A stretch of DNA of 64,000 nucleotides. Source: Lachnospiraceae bacterium UBA7050 (GTDB taxonomy: Bacteria; Bacillota; Clostridia; Lachnospirales; Lachnospiraceae). Shown here piece by piece: positions 57,918 to 64,000 of the stretch. Each line of letters opens with the position of its first letter. The stretch's first letter is position 1. The stretch covers positions 1 to 64,000 of the forward strand of contig DLAJ01000044.1 in assembly GCA_002493905.1 (NCBI GenBank). The letters are read 5' to 3'. Both the position numbers and the translations under genes were made by a program. The notes under the pieces are model-generated. The model was not told the DNA's origin. It saw nothing but the letters and a program-made list of their open reading frames with translations, and did not search any database.

Positions 57918-59876
57918 ATGACGCATACAAAGAGGGGAACCAAAAAGAAAAAACAGGGGGAAAAGAGTCAATATTTCCTGACAATTCTTTTTACGCTGCT
58001 TGCATTGGCGGGGATGGTGATTTACAATTTTGTCACTTTTTATTCCAATGCCGTATCTGATATGATTGCTGTCGGGGAGAGCTCGCTTTCGCAGGAATCA
58101 GAGCAGCTGAAAGGATATCTGACAAAGGGAATGGATGTCCTTCAGGTGACGGCGATCGCAGTGGAATACATGATGCAGGGCGGTGCGGATTCGGAGGAAA
58201 TTGAGGCGTTTCTTGTTGAGGAATCCGAGCGTTATAAACAGGATATTGATCCGAATTTTACAGGAATATACGGTGTGTTTGACGGGAAATATATTGACGG
58301 CATCGGGTGGGTTCCGGATGAGGATTATGTACCGGAGGAGCGGGTGTGGTATCTGGAGGCAGTGGATGCGGGAGGAACACCGACCGTTGTGTCCCCCTAT
58401 CTGGATGCACAGACCAATACGATTATGATGTCTGTCAGCCAGCTCCTCTATGATCGTAAAAGCGTTATTTCTTTTGACATTGTACTTGATCAGATACAGA
58501 TCATTACACAGGACGTAAAACTGAACGATATGGGATATGGTTTTATCATTGACCGGGCGGGTCTGGTGGTGGCTCACACGGATTCAGCGGAGCGCGGTAA
58601 GAATTATCTCAGGGACAGTGAAATGAATGCACTGCTGGTCGAAGTGTATGAGAGACAGGGAGAAACGTTTAAGGCACGTATTTATGGGGAAGATTGTACT
58701 GTTTTTACAGATAACGTAATGGATGACTGGTATGTCGTCATGGTCGTCAGCAATACGAAGCTTTATGAATCCATCCGCCGTATCATGGTGCGGAACGCGT
58801 TCGTCTGTATCGGCGTGTTTGGGCTGATTCTGTATTTCTGTACCCTTGCATTCAAACGGATACGCATTCATATGCGAAATGAGGAAGAAAGCCGAAAAAA
58901 CGTAGAAAAAACGAATGAAACGATTCTGCGCACGCTGGCGCGTGCGATTGACGCAAAGGACCGGTATACAAACGGACATTCTCAGCGTGTGGCAAAGTAT
59001 GCGGCGGAGATTGCGAAACGTATGGGAAAAGACGCGGATTATCAGGAGAAAATTTATCGTGCTGGTCTGCTGCATGATATTGGAAAAATCCATATACCGG
59101 ACGCGATCATCAATAAACCTGCGCGTCTGACGGAGGAAGAGTTTGCTTACATTAAATTACATCCCGTATCCGGCTTTTATATTCTGAGAGACATTCAGGG
59201 CAATGATATGATCGCGCAGGGGGCGAAGTGGCATCATGAGCGTTATGACGGCAACGGCTATCCGAACGGTCTTGTGGGTGAAGATATTCCTGAGGTCGCA
59301 AGGATCATCGGGGTGGCAGACGCTTATGACGCAATGACTTCCAACAGGAGTTATCGTCAGGTCATGCCGCAGGAAAAAGTGCGTGGGGAGATTGAGAAGG
59401 GAAAAGGATTTCAATTTGATCCGAAAGTCGCAGACGTTATGCTGCAGATGATGGATGAGGATAAAGAGTATGAGATGCGGCATCAATCAGGTCCGCAGTT
59501 GAATATTCTTGCAGTGGATGATGAGCCGGAGAGTCTGGAGCAGATCGAAAATGCCCTGAAGGACGAACCGGATTACACGGTTTATAAAGAAAAGTCCGGT
59601 AGGACTGCGTTGAAGCGGATGAGGCAGGTTCCGATGGATATGGTACTGCTCGACCGACAGATGCCGGGGATGGACGGGCTTGCCGTATATCGTTATATCA
59701 GGGATCAGATGGATTCCGACGTCCCGATTATATTCCTGACGTCGGACAAGTCGGGTAAGACGATAGAGCAGCTTAATGAACTGGATGCGGAAGGGTATCT
59801 TGTGAAGCCCTTTATGCCGCAGGTGCTTTTGGAGATGCTGCACAGCATCTTACAGGAAAAAGAAGGCGAGCGGTAA
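57918..59876 (+). CDS. Membrane c-di-GMP phosphodiesterase: Cache-like sensor, HD-GYP, C-terminal receiver
   Basis: 652 residues: basic N-terminus, membrane helix 1 (about 22-42), an extracellular Cache-like sensor (about 45-285, GIYGVFDGKYIDG and VSPYLDAQTNTIMMSVS), membrane helix 2 (about 292-312), a full HD-GYP domain (HSQRVAKYA, LLHDIGKIHIPD, HHERYDGNGYPNGL, ADAYDAMTSNRSY) and a C-terminal receiver domain (VDDEPESL, VLLDRQMPGMDG, FLTSD, LVKPF). It should degrade c-di-GMP when its ligand or its phospho-relay allows. The receiver after HD-GYP is an uncommon order. ATG 57918 follows GGGGGAG. Confidence 0.9.
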   Translation: MTHTKRGTKKKKQGEKSQYFLTILFTLLALAGMVIYNFVTFYSNAVSDMIAVGESSLSQESEQLKGYLTKGMDVLQVTAIAVEYMMQGGADSEEIEAFLVEESERYKQDIDPNFTGIYGVFDGKYIDGIGWVPDEDYVPEERVWYLEAVDAGGTPTVVSPYLDAQTNTIMMSVSQLLYDRKSVISFDIVLDQIQIITQDVKLNDMGYGFIIDRAGLVVAHTDSAERGKNYLRDSEMNALLVEVYERQGETFKARIYGEDCTVFTDNVMDDWYVVMVVSNTKLYESIRRIMVRNAFVCIGVFGLILYFCTLAFKRIRIHMRNEEESRKNVEKTNETILRTLARAIDAKDRYTNGHSQRVAKYAAEIAKRMGKDADYQEKIYRAGLLHDIGKIHIPDAIINKPARLTEEEFAYIKLHPVSGFYILRDIQGNDMIAQGAKWHHERYDGNGYPNGLVGEDIPEVARIIGVADAYDAMTSNRSYRQVMPQEKVRGEIEKGKGFQFDPKVADVMLQMMDEDKEYEMRHQSGPQLNILAVDDEPESLEQIENALKDEPDYTVYKEKSGRTALKRMRQVPMDMVLLDRQMPGMDGLAVYRYIRDQMDSDVPIIFLTSDKSGKTIEQLNELDAEGYLVKPFMPQVLLEMLHSILQEKEGER

Positions 59877-60079
59877 AATGCCGGAAGCGGCAAAGGCGTA
59901 CGGTAAAATGCTAAATGCGACGAAGACGAGCGTTGATTGAGCTGGAAAACGAAAAAGGTAAATCGTGGAAAACAGGAACACGAAGAGTAGGAACACGAAG
60001 AGCATGAACGTCAAGTGCGGAAAACTGAGATGGAGGAACCTTCAAATGCTGGAAGCAGGAGACGGGTGCGGGGCAGGCA
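59877..60079 (+). other. 203-base spacer with degenerate repeats
   Basis: No gene or clear signal. It holds imperfect repeats (GCGGTAAAATGC / ACGGTAAAATGC and two copies of AGGAACACGAAGAG near 59970-60000). No trace of a LarC N-terminal domain. Confidence 0.4.
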
Positions 60080-60574
60080 ATGAAACAAAAAGAGGATAGG
60101 GCAGTCAATCATACAGGCGTGAATCCCGGCGGGGCGCAAGTAGTATCCAGGATGGTGTCGGAGCTTTCATGCAATGTCGACGATATGACGGCAGAGGATA
60201 TTGGCTTTGCCATGGAGCGGTTTTATGAGGCGGGGGCACTTGAGGTCTATACGATTCCGGTCGGCATGAAAAAGAACCGTCCGGGTACGCTGCTGCGCGT
60301 GATATGTGAGGAAGCTCTAAAACAGGAACTTGTGGAATGTATGTTCCGTCATACAAGCACAATCGGTATCAGGGAGACGGCTACGCGCCGCTATGTACTG
60401 GAGCGGAAAACGAAAACGCTTCAGACACCCTACGGGGATGTGCGTGTCAAATCGGTGAGCGGTTATGGGACGGCGCGCGAAAAATATGAGTATGAGGATC
60501 TGGCGCGGATCGCGCGGGAGCGCGGCATCGGGCTTTCCGAAGTGCGGCGGCTGCTGCAGGAAGCCGGGGAGTAA
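60080..60574 (+). CDS. larC: Stand-alone LarC C-terminal (LarC2-like) protein
   Basis: 164 residues that match the C-terminal domain of LarC, the CTP-dependent nickel-insertase of nickel-pincer cofactor synthesis (SELSCNVDDMTAEDIGFAME, then PVGMKKNRPGTLLRVICEE, FRHTSTIGIRETATRRYVLE, YEYEDLARIARERG). In the known system LarC1 and LarC2 are joined by programmed frameshifting; here no LarC1 reading frame lies upstream. It may be an orphan domain with its own role or work with a LarC1 elsewhere. ATG follows GGGGCAGG. Confidence 0.8.
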   Translation: MKQKEDRAVNHTGVNPGGAQVVSRMVSELSCNVDDMTAEDIGFAMERFYEAGALEVYTIPVGMKKNRPGTLLRVICEEALKQELVECMFRHTSTIGIRETATRRYVLERKTKTLQTPYGDVRVKSVSGYGTAREKYEYEDLARIARERGIGLSEVRRLLQEAGE

Positions 60575-60672
60575 GGCATTCCCAAAACGTACCGGTCTTC
60601 GCACGGCTGGCACATATCTTTATGCAGCTGTGTTTTCTTTTTGATACAATCTGCAAAAAAAGGAAGCCGCCA

Positions 60673-60700
60673 TTGCTTTTTTGAACAGATACGCTATAAT
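60673..60700 (+). promoter_or_regulatory. Promoter of the ABC transporter operon
   Basis: TTGCTT at 60673-60678 and TATAAT at 60695-60700, spacer 16. Transcription would start near 60707, giving a 160-nt leader that contains the 19-codon ORF at 60784. Confidence 0.5.
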
Positions 60701-60783
60701 GACAATGATGCACGGACTAAGGACAAAAGCAGGACGATCATTCAGAACCGCATAGAAATACGGCGTTTGAGAAAAGAGGCGTC

Positions 60784-60843
60784 ATGAAAATTGCGGATGA
60801 GGATTTCGTGGAGCATTGTACCGGGTCTGATGATGACAACTGA
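60784..60843 (+). CDS. Possible 19-residue leader peptide
   Basis: An ATG preceded by AAGAGG (60774-60779) opens a 19-codon ORF rich in Asp/Glu (ends GSDDDN) that stops 23 bases before the substrate-binding protein start. It could be a leader peptide or chance; no regulatory structure is evident. Confidence 0.25.
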   Translation: MKIADEDFVEHCTGSDDDN

Positions 60844-60866
60844 ATAAAAAAGAGGAGAGGAAACAC

Positions 60867-62384
60867 ATGAAAAAATTTGTTTTTTTGTCTGTGTTACTGA
60901 CACTGACTATTGCACTGAGTGCCTGCTCGGGTGATAAGGCAGATGACTCATCCAGATCGGATGAATCCTCCATTACCATCGGTATTCCGCAGGATATCGA
61001 AGACAGCCTTGACCCGCATGCGGCAGTAGCGGCAGGGACGGAAGAAATCCTGTTTAATATCTTTGAGGGCCTGGTTAAGCCTGACAGCGATGGTAATCTG
61101 GTGCCTGCCGTAGCAAGCGATTACAAGATTGAAGATGAGGGAAAGACCTATACCTTTTATCTTCGAGAGGGAGTGAAGTTCCATGACGGAACGCCCGTTA
61201 CGGTGGAGGACATCAAGTATTCAATCGAGCGATGCGCCGATACCAGCGGGGAGGGGACTCTTCTGGTGTCGGCGTTTTCTAATATTGAAAGCGTGGAGAT
61301 CGTGGATGAAAAGACAGTCTCCATCCGTCTGATGAACGCGGACACGGACTTTTTGTCAGAATTGACCAGTGCGGTCATACCTGCATGGAATGAAGACCCT
61401 GCAGGGAACCCGATCGGCACGGGACCATACCGTTATGTATCCCGCGTGGTGCAGGACTCCATACAGCTTGAGAAATTCGAGGACTATTGGGGGACGCCTG
61501 CGAACATTACGAATATCACCCTGAAAGTGATTGCGGATTCAGATATGATCGTTACAAACTTAAAAAGCGGCGCGATTGACATGTTCTGCCGGATTTCAAC
61601 CGATCAGGCCAATGAGCTTGCCGGAACAGAGTTCGATGTGTATGAGGGAACGATGAATCTGGTGCAGGCAATGTACTTAAATAACGCGTTTGAGCCGTTT
61701 GCAGATGTGCGGGTACGTCAGGCTCTTTGCTATGCCGTGGACGCGCAGGCAATCTTGGACCTTGCATTTGACGGAAAAGGGACCGTGATCGGGAGCTCTA
61801 TGTTCCCGGCATTTGGGAAATACTATATGCCGGAGCTTTCGAATGCGTATCCGCGCGACGTGGAGAAGGCGAAAGCGCTGCTTGCAGAAGCGGGGTACGC
61901 GGATGGTCTTTCCTTTACGATCACGGTACCGTCCAATTACCAGCAGCATGTGGATACTGCGCAGATTATTGTGGAACAGTTAAAAGAAGTCAATGTGAAC
62001 GCGTCTATCAACCTTGTGGAGTGGGAAACATGGGTAAATGACGCGTATGTCGGCAGACAGTTTGAAGCGACGGTCGTTGGTGTGGATGCTTCGACGCTGT
62101 CGGCGCGTGCGCTTCTGGAACGATTTAACTCGGATAACAGCAAAAACTTTATCAATTTCAACAGTGCGGCTTACGACGAGGCATATCAGGCGGCGCTTGC
62201 GAGCACGGATGACGCGGAGCAGTCTGCTTATTACAAAACCTGCGAACAGGTCTTAAGCGACGAGGCGGCGAATGTTTATATTCAGGACATGGCATCTCTT
62301 GTTGCCTTAAATAACCGATATGGCGGTTACGTATTCTATCCGATGTATGTTCAGGATTTTGCAAAGCTGTACGTCAGGGAGTAA
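60867..62384 (+). CDS. ABC transporter substrate-binding lipoprotein, family 5 (peptide/nickel type)
   Basis: 505 residues. The signal peptide ends in a lipobox, LSAC (Cys20), so the protein is anchored to the outer face of the membrane. The SBP_bac_5 pattern is clear: LVPAVASDYKIEDEGKTYTF, LREGVKFHDGTPVTVEDIKYS in part, and NAYPRDVEKAKALLAEAGY. It captures peptides, nickel complexes or similar solutes for the two permeases that follow; the substrate cannot be read from the sequence. GAGGAGAGGAAAC precedes the ATG. Confidence 0.92.
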   Translation: MKKFVFLSVLLTLTIALSACSGDKADDSSRSDESSITIGIPQDIEDSLDPHAAVAAGTEEILFNIFEGLVKPDSDGNLVPAVASDYKIEDEGKTYTFYLREGVKFHDGTPVTVEDIKYSIERCADTSGEGTLLVSAFSNIESVEIVDEKTVSIRLMNADTDFLSELTSAVIPAWNEDPAGNPIGTGPYRYVSRVVQDSIQLEKFEDYWGTPANITNITLKVIADSDMIVTNLKSGAIDMFCRISTDQANELAGTEFDVYEGTMNLVQAMYLNNAFEPFADVRVRQALCYAVDAQAILDLAFDGKGTVIGSSMFPAFGKYYMPELSNAYPRDVEKAKALLAEAGYADGLSFTITVPSNYQQHVDTAQIIVEQLKEVNVNASINLVEWETWVNDAYVGRQFEATVVGVDASTLSARALLERFNSDNSKNFINFNSAAYDEAYQAALASTDDAEQSAYYKTCEQVLSDEAANVYIQDMASLVALNNRYGGYVFYPMYVQDFAKLYVRE

Positions 62385-62534
62385 GGCAGGGCGGCGAAAG
62401 CGCGCCTGCGTCTGATTGCGATAAGCCGGCTTGCAAAGCGTGACGGCGTTCGTTGTATATTTATACAATTCAAATATATGGTATAGGCGTTTTGCGAACG
62501 TCTGTACCATGATAAAGAGAAAGGAGATTTCCCC
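62385..62534 (+). promoter_or_regulatory. 150-base spacer with an operator-like palindrome
   Basis: TTGTATA at 62453-62459 and TATACAA at 62462-62468 form a short palindrome, flanked by an outer inverted repeat GGCGTTCG / GCGAACG (62445-62452 and 62491-62498). It may modulate permease expression relative to the binding protein. No sure promoter. Confidence 0.35.
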
Positions 62535-63473
62535 ATGAGATATGCAGGAAAAAAACTCATCAGTGTGCTTGCCACGCTGCTGATCGTCTCCTTTCTTGTT
62601 TTTCTGGCGTTTGCCGTGATACCGGGGGATGCCGCGGTGTCCAAGCTTGGCACGCAGGCGACGCCGGAGAGGATTGCCGCCCTTCGCGCCGAGATGGGCT
62701 TAGACCGGCCCTTTTTCGTGCGCTATGGGAACTGGTTGCTTTCCGCGCTGAAAGGAGATTTCGGGAAATCGTACAGCTACGGAGAATCGGTTTCCGCACT
62801 GATCGGGCAAAAGCTGCCGATCACGCTTGCGCTGTCAGTCCTTTCATTTTTGATCATGATTGTCTGCGCGATTCCGCTTGGTATTTATACCGCAAAACAT
62901 GAAGGGGGAGCGCTTGACCGCATCATTATGGTTGTCAATCAGGTCGTCATGGCGGTTCCCCCTTTCTTTTCCGGCATCATGATCACCTATGTATTCGGAC
63001 TGCTCCTAAAATGGTTCCAGCCGGGCAGCTTTGTCAGCTATACGGTAAATTTGGGGCGCTTTCTGCACTATCTGCTGTTTCCGGCAGTCGCCATTGCGCT
63101 TCCGAAAATCGCCATGACCGTGAAGCTGCTCAGAAGCTCGCTGATTCAGGAGGCAAAAAAGGATTATGTGCGCACGGCGTACAGCAAGGGGAACCGGACG
63201 AACGGCGTACTATACCGCCATGTACTGAAAAACGCGATGATACCAGTCATCACGTTTCTTGCCATGACCTTTACCGATATGATTGCCGGAAGCGTGATCA
63301 TGGAACAGGTTTTTTCTGTTGCGGGCATCGGACGGCTTTTGATTTCGTCCATATCAAGCCGTGACTATCCGGTTGTGGAGGCGGTCATCGTATTGCTCGC
63401 ACTGATCGTCGTACTTGTCAATCTTGCGGCGGATGTGCTCTGCCGCGCACTGGACCCGCGGATCAGGCATTAA
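62535..63473 (+). CDS. ABC transporter permease (DppB/OppB type)
   Basis: 312 residues with six membrane helices and the BPD_transp_1 loop motif (RSSLIQEAKKDYVRTAYSKG, EAA-like, about residue 212) that contacts the ATPase. The N-terminus (FAVIPGDAAVSKLGTQATPE) is typical of the first permease of peptide/nickel importers. AAAGGAG precedes the ATG. It follows its binding protein. Confidence 0.93.
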   Translation: MRYAGKKLISVLATLLIVSFLVFLAFAVIPGDAAVSKLGTQATPERIAALRAEMGLDRPFFVRYGNWLLSALKGDFGKSYSYGESVSALIGQKLPITLALSVLSFLIMIVCAIPLGIYTAKHEGGALDRIIMVVNQVVMAVPPFFSGIMITYVFGLLLKWFQPGSFVSYTVNLGRFLHYLLFPAVAIALPKIAMTVKLLRSSLIQEAKKDYVRTAYSKGNRTNGVLYRHVLKNAMIPVITFLAMTFTDMIAGSVIMEQVFSVAGIGRLLISSISSRDYPVVEAVIVLLALIVVLVNLAADVLCRALDPRIRH

Positions 63474-63561
63474 AAGAATGAAGATTTTCTAAGCAGTCAA
63501 AGTACGCCTGCAAAGAAAATCTAGATCATTCTTAAGAGAATGCCTGAGATACGGCATTCTC
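63474..63561 (+). repeat. Two hairpins between the permease genes
   Basis: A branched stem (AAGAATG at 63474-63480 with CATTCTT at 63527-63533; AGATTTTCT at 63482-63490 with AGAAAATCT at 63514-63522; GCAG/CTGC inside) and a second hairpin (63536-63544 with 63553-63561). Stem flanks AAGAA...TTCTT resemble the hairpin arrays of the flagellar operon. They may lower expression of downstream permease. Confidence 0.55.
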
Positions 63562-63643
63562 CGCACGGAAGGTTAAAGTGAAAGCATAGGAAAGCAAAAA
63601 AGTCTGAAAGGTGCTTCAGGCTTCTTGCCGATGGAGGCGGGGC

Positions 63644-64000
63644 ATGCAGAAAAGAAAAAAAGGAAATGCCGGATTTATTGCCGGATGTGTGATCACGGGA
63701 ATGATGCTCACACTGACTGTGATCGGATTTTTTTATACACCCTATGATCCCGAAGCGATGAGCGCAGCCGATAAGCTTGCGGGAATTTCGCCGCGTCATA
63801 TCATGGGATGCGATAATTTTGGGCGGGACATTTTCAGCCGTGTGCTGAAGGGGGCGCAGACGACGCTCATTGTCGCGGGCGGAACCGTTTTGATCGGTAC
63901 GGTGTTCGGCGTTCTGATCGGCGCGTTCACAGGATATTTCGGCGGGATAGTGGACGAGGCGCTCATGCGTGTCATGGATGCGCTTTTTGCGTTCCCGAGC
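63644..64000 (+). CDS. ABC transporter permease (DppC/OppC type), 3' partial
   Basis: The first 119 codons of a second permease run off the right edge. Visible are a basic N-terminus, membrane helix 1 (about residues 9-30), the family phrase MGCDNFGRDIFSRVLKGAQTTL (in part, about 55-75) and a second helix. GGAGG at 63633-63637 sets the ATG. The ATPase genes are presumably further right. Confidence 0.92.
   Translation, partial: MQKRKKGNAGFIAGCVITGMMLTLTVIGFFYTPYDPEAMSAADKLAGISPRHIMGCDNFGRDIFSRVLKGAQTTLIVAGGTVLIGTVFGVLIGAFTGYFGGIVDEALMRVMDALFAFPS

Noticed and set aside
59877..60079. Degraded LarC1 upstream of the LarC2-like gene
   Set aside because: The 203 bases encode nothing resembling LarC1 in any frame, and the gap is too short for it.

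Overview
The window reads as one strand of a motile, single-membrane clostridial Firmicute, most likely a Lachnospiraceae-type organism. The grounds are the Bacillus/Clostridium order of the fla/che genes, the presence of FliY, FlbD and a YlmC/YmxH sporulation-family protein, a PilM-PilN fusion of the kind known from Clostridioides difficile, and strong GGAGG-type ribosome binding sites. All supported genes are on the + strand. I see no tRNA, rRNA, insertion sequence, prophage or CRISPR array.

Region 1 (1-412) is the 3' end of a coiled-coil protein and its terminator. Region 2 (about 500-18881) is a type IV pilus-like locus. A consensus promoter and an unusually structured leader RNA precede a major pilin (pilA). 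Then follow a prepilin peptidase (pilD), a PilM-PilN fusion, a PilO-like protein, four minor pilin-like proteins (one of GspK/PilX type, one with Ig-like repeats) and a 2414-residue secreted protein that may be the tip or adhesin component. Three of these proteins carry DxDxDGxxD calcium loops. No assembly ATPase, PilC or PilT is in the window, so they must lie elsewhere.

Region 3 (about 18900-57700) is one long flagellar and chemotaxis operon: flgBC, fliE-J, a MotE-like gene, fliK, flgD, a small flagellar operon gene, flgE, flbD, motAB, fliL, fliM, fliY, cheY, fliOPQR, flhBAFG, a PilZ gene, cheBAWCD, a small membrane protein of unknown function, the motility sigma factor, fapA, two poorly known genes, a membrane-anchored YceG-like protein, ymxH and nrdR (which has its own promoter). 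Clusters of perfect short hairpins with 3-nt loops interrupt it after the MotE-like gene and after flhB, and a related hairpin follows the sigma factor gene. They could set the relative levels of early, middle and late genes.

Region 4 (about 57800-64000) holds a Cache-like/HD-GYP/REC c-di-GMP phosphodiesterase, a stand-alone LarC C-terminal domain, and the first three genes of a family-5 (peptide/nickel type) ABC importer, the last cut by the window edge. Together with the PilZ protein, the HD-GYP enzyme suggests that c-di-GMP switches this cell between pili and flagella.
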